From Halomonas sp. GFAJ-1 (GTDB taxonomy: Bacteria > Pseudomonadota > Gammaproteobacteria > Pseudomonadales > Halomonadaceae): a stretch of 64,000 nt of DNA. Both the position numbers and the translations under genes were made by a program. The stretch spans positions 1,674,001-1,738,000 of the forward strand of contig CP016490.1 in the NCBI GenBank assembly GCA_002966495.1. The letters run 5' to 3'. Positions 49,582 to 59,537 of this stretch are shown here, in pieces. How positions within the stretch are numbered: the first letter of the stretch is position 1; the number at the start of each line of letters is the position of its first letter. The notes under the pieces are model-generated. The model searched no databases, was not told where the DNA came from, and saw only the letters and a list, made by a program, of their open reading frames with translations.

Positions 49582-49735
49582 TGGTTGTATGTTCAGCCAA
49601 TTTACTGGACTAATGGCTTGTCGCAGTGAATAAAGGGCGCCACAAAAACCAGCCTGACTGGTTTAACTAGGTCATGGGGCTACGCTGTTTTATAACCCCC
49701 TCTTTTTTCACCTGACTGCAAGCGATACTTTTCTA

Positions 49736-51394
49736 ATGCGCAGAACTGCTACGATGACGCTCTGGGATCAGCTTTGGCATTCCCACGACCAGGTCAAAAA
49801 TCTACTCATGTGCGCGTTGCCAACAACGGGTACGGGTAGCGCCTCGCCAGGTTCATCAAATACGCAACAGGGTAGTGGCTCCAAGCCGCCTCGCCCACCT
49901 GCCTATACGACGGCCCAAAAAATTGGCTTAGTGTTAGGGCCGATGCTATTTGCCTTTGTGCTGCTATTTTTTCACCCGGCAGATTTGAGCTTGGAAGGCC
50001 GCATGGTGCTTGCCACCACGCTGTGGGTAGCCGTTTGGTGGATTACCGAAGCCATTCCAATCCCCGTTACCTCGCTACTGCCGATTGTATTGCTGCCCAT
50101 CACCGGTGCGCTGGAGAGCAGTGCCGTCACGGCTGCCTACGGCAACCCGATTATCTTCTTATTCCTTGGCGGTTTTATGATTGCGCTAGCCATGGAGAAG
50201 TGGGATCTGCACAAGCGTATAGCGCTGAATATTATTTCGGTGTTAGGCACCAGTATTAATAGCATCGTGTTCGGCTTTATGGCCGCCACCGGCTTTCTGT
50301 CGATGTGGGTCTCCAATACGGCAGCGGTGATGATGATGCTGCCTATCGGCACTGCCATTGTTTATCAGGTTACGCTAGAGCTGAATAAGGGCGAGGGTGA
50401 CCACAGCGAAGACATCGATAAATTCAGTAAAGCGCTGATTTTTGGTGTTGGCTACGGCGGCACCATCGGGGGCTTGGGCACCCTGATTGGAACACCGCCC
50501 AATATTATTCTGGCAGCCATCGTTAATGAGCTGTTTGGCGTTGAGATCACCTTTGCCAGCTGGATGATGTTTGCCTTTCCCGTCGTGGTGGTGCTGCTGT
50601 TTATTGGCTGGGTTATGCTGACCCGCTTTATTTATCCGATTAAATTCAGCAACCTCCCGGGTGGCAAAGCGCTCATTGCTAAGGAAAAGGCCGCGCTGGG
50701 TAAGATCACCTTCGAAGAGAAAGCAGTGTTGGGGGTCTTCCTGTTCGCGGCGTTTTTCTGGATTACCCGTTCGTTCCTATGGCAGGGGCAGATACTAGCG
50801 ATTCCCGGCATTAACGACACCATGATTGCTATTTTTGCGGCTATCCTGCTGTTCTTAATCCCTTCGCCTAATAAAGGGGGTTGCTTGCTGGGGTGGGATG
50901 TTGCCAAGGATGTACCTTGGGGCATTTTGTTGTTGTTCGGTGGCGGCTTGGCGATTGCCGCTGGCTTTAGCTCCTCCGGGCTGGCTATCTGGATTGGCGG
51001 GCAAATGAGCGTGCTAGAAGGGGTTAACTTCCTGCTAGTGATACTGCTAGCTGCGGGCATGGTGCTGTTCTTAACCGAGATCACCTCTAACACCGCAACG
51101 GCTACAATGATTTTGCCGGTCTTGGCTTCGCTTGCGTTGGCGCTGAATATTCACCCCTTCGTACTGATGGTACCCGCAGCCATGGCAGCCAACTGCGCCT
51201 TTATGCTGCCGGTAGGTACACCGCCCAATGCGATTATTTTTGCCACCGGCAAGATTAAAATTATCGAAATGGTGCGCAACGGCTTCTGGCTCAACATTAT
51301 TGCGCTACTGCTGATTGTGGCCGCGGTTTATTTCCTAATGCCCATACTGTGGGGAGTCGACATAACCACGTATCCGGATGCTTTCCGAAACTAA
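49736..51394 (+). CDS. DASS-family (SLC13) sodium-coupled anion/dicarboxylate symporter
   Basis: A 552-residue symporter. After a ~55-residue soluble, Ser/Gly/Pro-rich N-terminus it has ~11-12 TM segments. Two SNT/TNT-type ion motifs: SMWVSNTAAVMMMLPIG (first) and LTEITSNTATATMILPV (second), and the GTPPN loops (LIGTPPNIILA, VGTPPNAIIFA). Imports di- or tricarboxylates with Na+. No good ribosome-binding site for 49736 or for the ATG at 49754, so the start is uncertain. Confidence 0.9.
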   Translation: MRRTATMTLWDQLWHSHDQVKNLLMCALPTTGTGSASPGSSNTQQGSGSKPPRPPAYTTAQKIGLVLGPMLFAFVLLFFHPADLSLEGRMVLATTLWVAVWWITEAIPIPVTSLLPIVLLPITGALESSAVTAAYGNPIIFLFLGGFMIALAMEKWDLHKRIALNIISVLGTSINSIVFGFMAATGFLSMWVSNTAAVMMMLPIGTAIVYQVTLELNKGEGDHSEDIDKFSKALIFGVGYGGTIGGLGTLIGTPPNIILAAIVNELFGVEITFASWMMFAFPVVVVLLFIGWVMLTRFIYPIKFSNLPGGKALIAKEKAALGKITFEEKAVLGVFLFAAFFWITRSFLWQGQILAIPGINDTMIAIFAAILLFLIPSPNKGGCLLGWDVAKDVPWGILLLFGGGLAIAAGFSSSGLAIWIGGQMSVLEGVNFLLVILLAAGMVLFLTEITSNTATATMILPVLASLALALNIHPFVLMVPAAMAANCAFMLPVGTPPNAIIFATGKIKIIEMVRNGFWLNIIALLLIVAAVYFLMPILWGVDITTYPDAFRN

Positions 51395-51419
51395 TTGTTC
51401 GTATATGTTGTAGAAATTA

Positions 51420-51443
51420 CCCCGCCGCCGTGCGGGGTTTTTT
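51420..51443 (+). terminator. Intrinsic terminator of the DASS gene
   Basis: CCCCGC stem and complement with a 6-base loop followed by TTTTTT, 26 bases after the stop. Confidence 0.88.
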
Positions 51444-51502
51444 ATGGGTAGAGAGAAGGCGGCATTGATATGATGGGCCATATTTTTTGCGTTGAGCCTG
51501 CC

Positions 51503-52651
51503 ATGCGACTACTTCATACCGCCGATTGGCACCTGGGGCGGCTGTTTCACAACCTCTCGCTACTGGAAGACCAACGTCATGTGCTGAATCAGCTCATTGA
51601 GATTATCGACCGCGATGCGGTGGACGCTGTGCTGATTGCCGGTGATATCTACGACCGCTCTGTGCCACCCGCCGCCGCCGTCACGCTATTAGATGACATC
51701 CTTGGCGAACTGTGTGAAAAGCGCGGTTTGCCGGTAATTATGATCTCCGGCAACCACGACGGCGCGGAGCGCCTGGGCTTCGGCGCGCGCCACCTGCGCC
51801 AGGCTGGCCTACATATTTTGTCTGATTTAGCTGCCTGTGATCGCCCCGTAACACTGTCGATTAACGGGGTAGACGTGGATGTGTTCGGTATTCCCTACGC
51901 TGATCCAGAGTATGTGCGCAGCCAGTTTTCAGCCGATGTACGTGACTTTGATAGCGCTCACCGCTACTTGATAGAGCGTATTGAGGCAAAGCGTCAAGCA
52001 GGCCGCCCCGCCGTACTGATGAGCCACTGCTTTGTGGATGGTGGTAGCGCCAGTGATTCCGAGCGGCCGTTGACCCTAGGCGGCGCAGAGAGCGTGGCGT
52101 GGGAGCCAATGCAAGCGTTTGACTATGTCGCCTTAGGCCACCTTCACGGGCCGCAATATCGCGGCGGTGAACATATTCGCTACAGCGGCTCGCTGCTTAA
52201 ATACAGCTTTTCTGAAGCTAATCAGCGCAAGGGCGTTACCCTGGTGGATATTGGCACCGAGGGCGTGAGCCAGATTGAACACCGCCCGCTGACACCACGC
52301 CGAGAAGTACGTGTGTTGGAAGGTGAACTGGACGCGCTGTTAGCACAGGGGAGAACCGACGCCCAAGCCGATGACTACCTGTTAGTGCGGCTGACCGACC
52401 GCCACGCGATTCTTGACCCCATGGGCAAGCTACGCGAGGTCTACCCCAACGTGCTGCATTTAGAAAAGCCCGGCATGTTGGAAGCCCAAGGGCGTCAGCA
52501 ATTAGACCGTGAGCGGCTGCAGTTTAGTGCCCTGGATATGTTTAGCGATTTCTTCAGCCAAACCAGCGGTGAAAAAATGAGCGAGGAGCAGGCCAGCGCC
52601 ATGCGTGAACTCATCACCACGTTAAGCCGCGAGCAGGAGGAGAAGCCATGA
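51503..52651 (+). CDS. sbcD: Exonuclease subunit SbcD
   Basis: A 382-residue Mre11-type nuclease. Phosphoesterase motifs: LLHTADWHLGR, IAGDIYDRS, MISGNHDG, MSHCF and LGHLHGPQ, which bind two Mn ions. Works with SbcC to cut DNA hairpins and protein-blocked ends. The family-typical start MRLLHTADWH is the ATG at 51503; the frame is open 11 codons further upstream. Its stop overlaps the sbcC start by four bases. Confidence 0.95.
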   Translation: MRLLHTADWHLGRLFHNLSLLEDQRHVLNQLIEIIDRDAVDAVLIAGDIYDRSVPPAAAVTLLDDILGELCEKRGLPVIMISGNHDGAERLGFGARHLRQAGLHILSDLAACDRPVTLSINGVDVDVFGIPYADPEYVRSQFSADVRDFDSAHRYLIERIEAKRQAGRPAVLMSHCFVDGGSASDSERPLTLGGAESVAWEPMQAFDYVALGHLHGPQYRGGEHIRYSGSLLKYSFSEANQRKGVTLVDIGTEGVSQIEHRPLTPRREVRVLEGELDALLAQGRTDAQADDYLLVRLTDRHAILDPMGKLREVYPNVLHLEKPGMLEAQGRQQLDRERLQFSALDMFSDFFSQTSGEKMSEEQASAMRELITTLSREQEEKP

Positions 52652-55600
52652 CGCCGTTAACGCTCACCATGCAGGCGTTTGGCCCCTTTGCAGGCAGCGA
52701 AACGATTGACTTCACGGCGCTGGGCAAAAGCCCGCTGTTTTTGATTAACGGCCCCACGGGTGCCGGGAAAAGCTCGATATTAGATGCCATCTGCTTTGCG
52801 CTTTACGGCCAAACCACCGGTAATGACCGCGATGCCGGGCAGATGCGTTGCGACCAGGCTGCTGATGCGTTGTTGACGGAGGTCAGCTTGGATTTTCGCC
52901 TGCGTGATGGGGCTTACCGAGTGCGCCGGGTGCCCCAGCAAGAGCGCCCCAAGGCCACTGGCGAAGGCACGACCACGCAAAGCGCTGAAGCCCAGCTGTG
53001 GCGGCTGACTCCGGAAGGCGAAGAAAATGAATGTTTGGTGGCGCGTAAGGTCACCGATGCCAACAGCCAGTTGCACGCTTTAATTGGCCTGGATGCTAAT
53101 CAATTTCGGCAAGTGATGGTGCTGCCCCAGGGTAAGTTCCGCGAGCTGTTGTTGGCAGAATCAAAAGACCGCGAGAAAATCTTTTCGCAGCTGTTTCAAA
53201 CACACATTTTTCAGCGCATTGAAGAGCGCCTGCGTACCCAGGCAAACCAAATTGAGCGGGCGGTGAGTGACCATCGCCAGCATATTAGCGGCATTTTGGC
53301 CGGTGGCGAGCTGGAAAGCGAGGCGGCGTTAGCGCAAGAGTTATCGGCGCTAACCCCGCAAGTAGGGCAGGCGCGCCAGTGCTTTGAAACTGCTCAGCGG
53401 CAGCGGCGCAGCGCTGAGCAGCGGCGAGACGAGGCCCTAACGCTGCAGCGTCAATTTGACGCCCGCGACAGCCTCGCCGCGGATAAAGCACGCCACCTTG
53501 AGCAGCAAGCGCAAATAACGGATTTCCAAAGCCGCTTGACCCAAAGCGACCACGCCCAAGCGCTGCGGCCCCACAGCACTGCGTTAGCCCAAGCGCAACA
53601 GGCGCTGAGTACCGCCCAAACAGAACAGCAGCAGGCCGATGCCGCACTCACCACTCAGCTTGCCAGCACTGAGCAAGCCAAGCACACCTTTGAGACAGCG
53701 CGCCAGCACCAAACGGAACTGCCCGCGCTACGTGAGCGCCATCGACAGTTGGGCGAGTTTATCCAAAAAGGCCAGCAGTTAAGCGAGCTTGAAGCACGCT
53801 GCCAAACGGCCCAGGCCGCTTGGCAGCAAGCCGATGACCACCTAAAGCGCGATGAAGCGCGGTTAGACAGCATTCGCCAGCAAGGTGAGGCCATTAGCCT
53901 CACTCTTGAGAGCCTGCAAGCGGAGGGTCAGCAGTTGGCCAGCGCCCCCGCGGAGTTAAGCCGCCATGAGAACCTGCTAACTCAGCGACAAGCGTTGGAT
54001 GATCTTATTCGGCAGGGGCGTGAACTCACTGCTCACCAACAGCAGGCAACAGAGGCGCTCAACCGCCGACGCAGCGACGCAGAGCAGGCCAAGCGGCACG
54101 CGACGGAGCAAGAGATGCACTGGCATCAGGGGCAAGCCGCACTGCTAGCGCTTTCCCTTGAGGAGGACGCACCTTGCCCGGTGTGCGGCAGTCTTGAGCA
54201 CCCGGCCCCGGCGGTTAAACATGCGGACATCGTTACCCAAGCCCAGGTGGAAACCGCCCGCTCATCCCAGGAGCAAGCCCGTCACGCATCAGAAACCGCC
54301 GGGCGTCAGGTCCAGCAGTTAGCACAACAGATAAGTTACAACGCTGAGCAGACGCAGCGCCTTAGTCAACAGCTAGGCGAGTGGGCCAGCCAGCCCCAGG
54401 CTGCGTTACAGCAGGCCTGCGAACAATTACGCCGCGAAGTTGAGCGTCGCACCTGTGTCGAGGATGAGATTACCCAGCTAAGCAGTGCTCGAGAAGCGTT
54501 ACGCCGTGACTGGGGCGCGCTGGATAAACAGCTCAAAGCTCAGCGGCCTATGGTTGAAAAGGCCAAAGAAGAGGCGTTACGGCTAGAGAGCCAGCGCGAT
54601 CAATTAAGTCAATCGCTGCCTGAAGATGCCCGTAACCCGTTAGCTATGCGCCAAACGCTCACGGAGCTGGATAGCCAGATTGCTGCGTTCGAAAAAGCCT
54701 GGGAGGCTGCTCAGCAGACGCTTTCGGCTAGCCAAACCCAGCAGGCGCGGGCAGAAGAGCAACTGCGAGGCGCGAATCAGCGGGTAGCGCACTGCCAGCA
54801 AGCCCTTGAACAGGCGCAGGCTGAGTGGCAAACGGCACTACAGGGCAGTTCGTTTGAAAGTGAAGCTGCCTTTCAGGCGGCTCAGTTAGAGGATAGTCAA
54901 CGGCAAGAGCTAACGCGCCAAGTAGAGGCGTATCAGCGGCGTCTAGCCGAGCTTGAGGGCGCGCTACACAACTACCATGCCCAGCTTGCGGAAAAAACGC
55001 CGCCAGATCTCGCCACACTTACCACGCTCACGGAAGCTGCCCAAGCTGAGGAGCATACCCAGCTAGAGACGTGGCGGGCGTTGGATGGGCGGTTAAAGAC
55101 CCTGCAGGGGATTCGTCAAAAGCTCACCGCCGCCCACGCGGCCCAGGCCGAGCTTGAAGCCCAGTATCGGGTGTGGGGAACGCTCAGCGAGGTAGCCAAC
55201 GGTCGAACTGGTCATCGCATTAGCTTGCAGCGGTTTGTGCTGGGCGTGCTGTTGGACGACGTACTGATTCAGGCGTCTGAACGGCTGGTGCGTATGAGCC
55301 GAGGGCGCTATCAGTTGGTGCGCCGCGAAGACCCTTCAAAAGGCAATAAAGCGTCAGGATTGGAGCTGGACGTAGCCGACACCTACACCGGCAAGAGTCG
55401 TTCGGTAGCGACGCTCTCCGGCGGTGAGTCTTTTATGGCAGCGCTTTCGCTAGCACTGGGGCTTTCCGACGTGGTGCAGGCCTACGCGGGTGGTATTCAG
55501 CTGGATGCGCTATTTATTGATGAAGGCTTTGGCAGCCTGGACCAGGATGCACTAGATCAAGCCATTGCCATGCTCAGCGAGCTGCAAATGGGCGGTCGTA

Positions 55601-55719
55601 TGATTGGGGTTATCTCCCATGTCAGCGAACTCAAAGAACAAATGCCAGTCCGTGTCGAAGTACGCGCCAGCCGACACGGGAGCTTGGTAGAAGTAAAAGG
55701 CGCATTACGCAGTGCCTAG
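52648..55719 (+). CDS. sbcC: Exonuclease subunit SbcC
   Basis: A 1,023-residue Rad50-type ATPase. Walker A NGPTGAGKSSILDAICFALYG (~34-54), two long Gln/Ala/Glu-rich coiled coils around a zinc-hook CPVCG (~510), and C-terminal signature LSGGESFMAALSLALGLSD with Walker B LDALFIDEGFGSLD. Tethers and unwinds DNA ends for SbcD. Full length. sbcDC-containing cells disfavour long palindromes, relevant to the 19-bp and larger inverted repeats in this window. Confidence 0.95.
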   Translation: MTPLTLTMQAFGPFAGSETIDFTALGKSPLFLINGPTGAGKSSILDAICFALYGQTTGNDRDAGQMRCDQAADALLTEVSLDFRLRDGAYRVRRVPQQERPKATGEGTTTQSAEAQLWRLTPEGEENECLVARKVTDANSQLHALIGLDANQFRQVMVLPQGKFRELLLAESKDREKIFSQLFQTHIFQRIEERLRTQANQIERAVSDHRQHISGILAGGELESEAALAQELSALTPQVGQARQCFETAQRQRRSAEQRRDEALTLQRQFDARDSLAADKARHLEQQAQITDFQSRLTQSDHAQALRPHSTALAQAQQALSTAQTEQQQADAALTTQLASTEQAKHTFETARQHQTELPALRERHRQLGEFIQKGQQLSELEARCQTAQAAWQQADDHLKRDEARLDSIRQQGEAISLTLESLQAEGQQLASAPAELSRHENLLTQRQALDDLIRQGRELTAHQQQATEALNRRRSDAEQAKRHATEQEMHWHQGQAALLALSLEEDAPCPVCGSLEHPAPAVKHADIVTQAQVETARSSQEQARHASETAGRQVQQLAQQISYNAEQTQRLSQQLGEWASQPQAALQQACEQLRREVERRTCVEDEITQLSSAREALRRDWGALDKQLKAQRPMVEKAKEEALRLESQRDQLSQSLPEDARNPLAMRQTLTELDSQIAAFEKAWEAAQQTLSASQTQQARAEEQLRGANQRVAHCQQALEQAQAEWQTALQGSSFESEAAFQAAQLEDSQRQELTRQVEAYQRRLAELEGALHNYHAQLAEKTPPDLATLTTLTEAAQAEEHTQLETWRALDGRLKTLQGIRQKLTAAHAAQAELEAQYRVWGTLSEVANGRTGHRISLQRFVLGVLLDDVLIQASERLVRMSRGRYQLVRREDPSKGNKASGLELDVADTYTGKSRSVATLSGGESFMAALSLALGLSDVVQAYAGGIQLDALFIDEGFGSLDQDALDQAIAMLSELQMGGRMIGVISHVSELKEQMPVRVEVRASRHGSLVEVKGALRSA

Positions 55720-55752
55720 CCGTATGAAGTGGCGCTCTGTTACATAGCGTTG

Positions 55753-56127
55753 ATGAATTTAGCCGCCTTTTTAAAGCAGAGCGTTGGTTTTGAGGTATAC
55801 GGAGGGCCTGGCGCGGTTTGGCTCGGCAGTTGGGCACGACAAGCACACCAGTCAACTGAATGTGTGAAATGCGGACTTTTATGGCTAGCGACTGATTTTG
55901 GGCTGAAACTAGCGCCGATTGCGCTAGAGCCGTTTGGTTCACTGTTTCGCTTCTTTGATGCGTTAAAACCACCGCCTATTCATCTGGCAGAGTACGTGCA
56001 GGGCGGAGTAGGGAGTGTATTAGATGATGTTGTCGCGGCATTGGCGACCTGGGTGGTCGTGGTGTTGGTGCTGAAGCTATGGCAACGGAGAGCATCTCAG
56101 CCTGTTAAAGCGACTCAGCTTGTTTAA
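55753..56127 (+). CDS. Small hypothetical membrane protein
   Basis: A 124-residue protein from ATG 55753, 33 bases after sbcC. It contains a central hydrophobic stretch and a strong C-terminal TM helix (DDVVAALATWVVVVLVLKLWQ). No family recognised. The start is uncertain; an in-frame ATG at 55729 also exists. Modest evidence for a real gene: it is open and ends just before a terminator. Confidence 0.5.
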   Translation: MNLAAFLKQSVGFEVYGGPGAVWLGSWARQAHQSTECVKCGLLWLATDFGLKLAPIALEPFGSLFRFFDALKPPPIHLAEYVQGGVGSVLDDVVAALATWVVVVLVLKLWQRRASQPVKATQLV

Positions 56128-56170
56128 GTGGCTTAGTTTGTTTAAGTGACTTGGCAGTGAGGAATAACAA

Positions 56171-56199
56171 CGCCGCCAGCCTTTATTAGGCTAGCGGCG
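56171..56199. terminator. Terminator between convergent genes
   Basis: CGCCGCcAGCC pairs with GGCTaGCGGCG (one mismatch) around TTTATTA, followed by TCTCTTTTTC. Confidence 0.75.
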
Positions 56200-56239
56200 C
56201 TCTCTTTTTCACGCCCCATGCTACTGGGTGTTTAAAGCA

Positions 56240-57622
56240 TTACTCTTGAACGACAATTACTGATTTAACATTGACGAATTCGTGCATTCCAAAGCCGCCG
56301 TGCTCACGACCGTAACCAGAGTTTTTAACCCCGCCAAAGGGCATTTCCGGCGTGGCTACACCAAAGCCGTTAATAAATACCATGCCCGTATCAAAGTACT
56401 TGCTGGCTAGCTCGGTGGCGCGTTTGACGTCTTTAGAAATAATGCCGCCACCTAAGCCATAGCGGCTGTCATTGGCAATGCGCATGGCATCTTCATCATC
56501 TTTGGCGCGAATTAGCGCGGCAACCGGACCAAATAGCTCGTCGTCATAAGCGGGCTGGCCGGGCGTTACGTTGTCCAGCACGGTGACTGGGTAGAAGGCG
56601 CCTTTACCTTCTGGCTTTTCACCGCCACAAAGTATCTTGGCACCTTTGCTAACACTCTCTTCCACCTGCGCGTGGAGCTTATCGCGTAGGTCGACCCGGG
56701 CCATCGGGCCAACGTCTGTATCGCTTGCTTTGGGATCACCCACCTTCACCGCTTTCATTTTCTCAACAAAGCGCTCTTTGAAGGCATCGTAGTTAGCGTC
56801 TGTGACCACAAAGCGTTTTGCGGCGACGCATGTTTGCCCGCCATTGAAAACCCGGCCTGTGACACAGGTATCTACCGCCACATCGAGATCTGCATCATCG
56901 AGTACCAAGTACGCATCGTTAGAGCCTAGTTCCAGTACGGTTTTCTTCAGATTCTCGGCCGCTTTTGCCGCTACTTGACGCCCCGCACCATCGCTGCCGG
57001 TGAGGGTAACGCCCCTTACTGCGTCATGGGCAATCACTTCATCGGAAACATCGTGGGAAATAACCAGCGTGCGGAAGACATTTTCAGGTAGGCCAGCGTC
57101 ACGGTAAATTTTCTCAAGCAGCAAGCCGCTGCCCGTCACGTTTTCAGCGTGTTTTAGCAAGACGCTGTTACCCGCCATGATATTGGCGATGGAGTAACGC
57201 ACTACTTGGTAGGCAGGGAAATTCCATGGCTGAATGCCGTAAATCACACCCATGGGCGAGTAGGTAATAATACCGCGCTTACCGTTACCCGGCTTGCGCT
57301 CTTCATCGGCGAGTTCCGTGGGGCCGTGTTCAGCGGTGTAATCACAGATGCCAGCGCACAGATCAATTTCCTGACGGGCTTCCTCTGGTGGCTTGCCCAT
57401 CTCTTGAACGATTAGCTCAGCAAGCTCTTCTTTATGGGCACTCAGCGCTTCGCCAATGGCTTTAACCACGCTGGCGCGGTGCTCAAGGGGTTTGAGTCGC
57501 CAGTCCAGGAACGCTTGATAACTTGCTTCAACCACTTGCTTAGCCTGACTGGCATCCATGAGCGTATAAGTGGCTAGTGTTTCGCCAGTGCTGGGGTTAA
57601 CTGTCGTGATGCTGTTGCTCAT
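56240..57622 (-). CDS. NAD(P)-dependent aldehyde dehydrogenase, succinate-semialdehyde type
   Basis: A 460-residue ALDH. Catalytic Cys in FNGGQTCVAAKRF, general-base Glu in VLELGSNDAYL, cofactor-binding GVTLTGSDGAG. It is close to the shorter GabD1-like succinate-semialdehyde dehydrogenases, which oxidise SSA to succinate. The exact substrate is inferred by family only. Alone on the minus strand with a terminator downstream. Confidence 0.85.
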   Translation of the reverse strand: MSNSITTVNPSTGETLATYTLMDASQAKQVVEASYQAFLDWRLKPLEHRASVVKAIGEALSAHKEELAELIVQEMGKPPEEARQEIDLCAGICDYTAEHGPTELADEERKPGNGKRGIITYSPMGVIYGIQPWNFPAYQVVRYSIANIMAGNSVLLKHAENVTGSGLLLEKIYRDAGLPENVFRTLVISHDVSDEVIAHDAVRGVTLTGSDGAGRQVAAKAAENLKKTVLELGSNDAYLVLDDADLDVAVDTCVTGRVFNGGQTCVAAKRFVVTDANYDAFKERFVEKMKAVKVGDPKASDTDVGPMARVDLRDKLHAQVEESVSKGAKILCGGEKPEGKGAFYPVTVLDNVTPGQPAYDDELFGPVAALIRAKDDEDAMRIANDSRYGLGGGIISKDVKRATELASKYFDTGMVFINGFGVATPEMPFGGVKNSGYGREHGGFGMHEFVNVKSVIVVQE

Positions 57623-57748
57623 AAGATCTCCTATCTTTAGATCAACGGTGCGTTAGAACCTAGACCAGTCCAAAGCCGACTGGTCTATTGATGATGCTGT
57701 TCACTATAGTTGAGAAAGTGTGGTTTTGCCCAAATGAATTGTTAGCGG

Positions 57749-58378
57749 CTAATCGTAGGTTGGGCCGCCAGCGTCTTCCCCCCACACCTCTTCTAAGCGG
57801 TTATCTCGGCCACAGTTATGGCGGTAAAAGCGGTAGCGCAGCGGATTTTTTTGATAGTACGCTTGGTGGTACTCTTCAGCTTCCCAGAACTCGCTAGCGG
57901 GCATAATTTGCGTGGCAACTTCACGGTCAAAGCGCTGCTCTATCTCAGCCTTGGTGGCTTCGGCGAGCTCACGCTGCTCATCGTCGTGATAAAAAATCGC
58001 TGAACGGTACTGTGAGCCTACATCGCAGAACTGTTTATCAACCGCAAAGGGGTCAACGTTGTACCAAAAAATTTCCAGAAGCTGCTCGTAGCTGATCTCC
58101 TCGGGGTTATAGGTAACCTCAACAGATTGGGCGTGCCCCGTATCGCCTCGGCCAATCTCTTGATAGGTAGGGTTCTCGTGCTCCCCGCCGGTATAGCCAG
58201 AGAGGGTGGAAATAACCCCTGCTTGGCGGTCGTAAGGCGGCTCCATGCACCAAAAGCAGCCGCCCGCAAATGTGGCCACGGCATTAGGTTGTTCCTGAGC
58301 CTGAAGTGAGGCGCTGGTAAAGCTGGCGGCTGCCAGTACGCCAAGCGTTAAGGGGCGAAGGTGGGCAAAACGAGACAT
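57749..58378 (-). CDS. msrA: Periplasmic peptide-methionine (S)-S-oxide reductase
   Basis: A 209-residue MsrA with an N-terminal signal peptide (LTLGVLAAASFTSASLQAQ), so it repairs oxidised methionine outside the cytoplasm. Active-site motif AGGCFWCME (nucleophile Cys in GCFW), with conserved YTGG and GHAQSVEV. No C-terminal MsrB fusion and no adjacent msrB, so its electron donor is not evident. Confidence 0.93.
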   Translation of the reverse strand: MSRFAHLRPLTLGVLAAASFTSASLQAQEQPNAVATFAGGCFWCMEPPYDRQAGVISTLSGYTGGEHENPTYQEIGRGDTGHAQSVEVTYNPEEISYEQLLEIFWYNVDPFAVDKQFCDVGSQYRSAIFYHDDEQRELAEATKAEIEQRFDREVATQIMPASEFWEAEEYHQAYYQKNPLRYRFYRHNCGRDNRLEEVWGEDAGGPTYD

Positions 58379-58481
58379 GGGGCGCTCCAGTGTACGTAAT
58401 AAGTCATCGCTCTAGGAGTCGGTGAACGACGCTAGGTTCCCACTGCTTATATATAAAGCGCCGGAGATGTACATTAACTGT

Positions 58482-59399
58482 CTAACCTGGGCGATGGGGC
58501 CACACGGTATTCAGCGTATCAAGCGCTGCTTTAATAGTGGGTTCTGTTGCGCGGTCATTACGCCATATCAAACTAAGAGCGCAAGGCAGGCGGACGTTAT
58601 CGGCGACAGCCAAGCCGCTCTCCTGGCGTTCGGCCATGGCCAACGCATCCCGGGCCAAGCTAAGCCCTACGCCCGCGCGCACTAAATCCAGCATGCAGGC
58701 TTCTTGGTCTACCTGGGCGACGCGGTTTGGCGTAGCGCCACTTTCGGCTAATGCACGGTTTAGTAGCCGGTAATGGGCTGAAACGGGGGGTGTCACAATC
58801 CAGGGCAGCCGGGCCAACACTTCCCAGCGGGTATCCGCTAGCTTGGCTTCCCAGCCTGCCGGGGCTACCACGTGGTAATGAAAGTGGGTGAGTTCACGCC
58901 AGGCAAGGGTGTCACTGCCCATACCTGTATTGGCGGTACCTTCGCCGGGCGGAGCGAGAAAAAAGCCCACGTCTAATTCGCCCTGCTCTACATCCGCCAA
59001 CACGCTGCCGCTCATGCCGTGATGTAGTTCGGTTTCCAGCTGCGGTGCCCGAGCCATTAATCGGCTAAGAAAATCGCCTAGGCGGATAAATTCTGGATCG
59101 ACAATGGTGCCAATTTTTAATTTTCCCCGCAGCGTGCTGTGTAAGGCGCTGGCGCTCTGCTCAAAGGCAAGAGCGCTGGCTAAAGCGTTTTCAGCAGCAG
59201 GGAGTAGCGCATAGCCATCGGCGGTTAGCGTTAACCCTTGGGGACGGCGAGTAAACAGCGTAAGGCCTAAGTGTTGCTGCAACTGCTTCAACTTTAGGCT
59301 GACAGCGGGCTGGGTAAGGTGCAGCTGTTCGGCAGCTCGCGACACGCTGCCGGTGCGTGCGACGGCAACAAAGGCGCGTAGCGCTGCGTACTCCTGCAT
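58482..59399 (-). CDS. LysR-family transcriptional regulator
   Basis: A 305-residue LTTR: N-terminal winged HTH (AALRAFVAVARTGSVSRAAEQ, LTQPAVSLKLKQL) and a periplasmic-binding-like effector domain. The start at 59399 has GGGGAG eight bases upstream; an earlier ATG at 59414 lacks one. Divergent from mmsA, the classic arrangement for control of that gene. Confidence 0.92.
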   Translation of the reverse strand: MQEYAALRAFVAVARTGSVSRAAEQLHLTQPAVSLKLKQLQQHLGLTLFTRRPQGLTLTADGYALLPAAENALASALAFEQSASALHSTLRGKLKIGTIVDPEFIRLGDFLSRLMARAPQLETELHHGMSGSVLADVEQGELDVGFFLAPPGEGTANTGMGSDTLAWRELTHFHYHVVAPAGWEAKLADTRWEVLARLPWIVTPPVSAHYRLLNRALAESGATPNRVAQVDQEACMLDLVRAGVGLSLARDALAMAERQESGLAVADNVRLPCALSLIWRNDRATEPTIKAALDTLNTVWPHRPG

Positions 59400-59537
59400 A
59401 AATAGGCTCCCCATAGTGGTGTGTTATTAGTAAATCTTATACCTGGGTTAAAAATTACTCAATTGATTGCCGTGAAAAGGGGGGTAGCCTGTTGGGCTAT
59501 CATTGATTACTTAAGCACTCGTTATAAAGGTAGCCCC

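Noticed and set aside
49414..49629. A 71-codon gene made of xxFKT repeats
   Set aside because: No ribosome-binding site and it overlaps the start of the divergent CDP-alcohol transferase; listed as a DNA repeat instead, with the peptide idea kept only as a finding.
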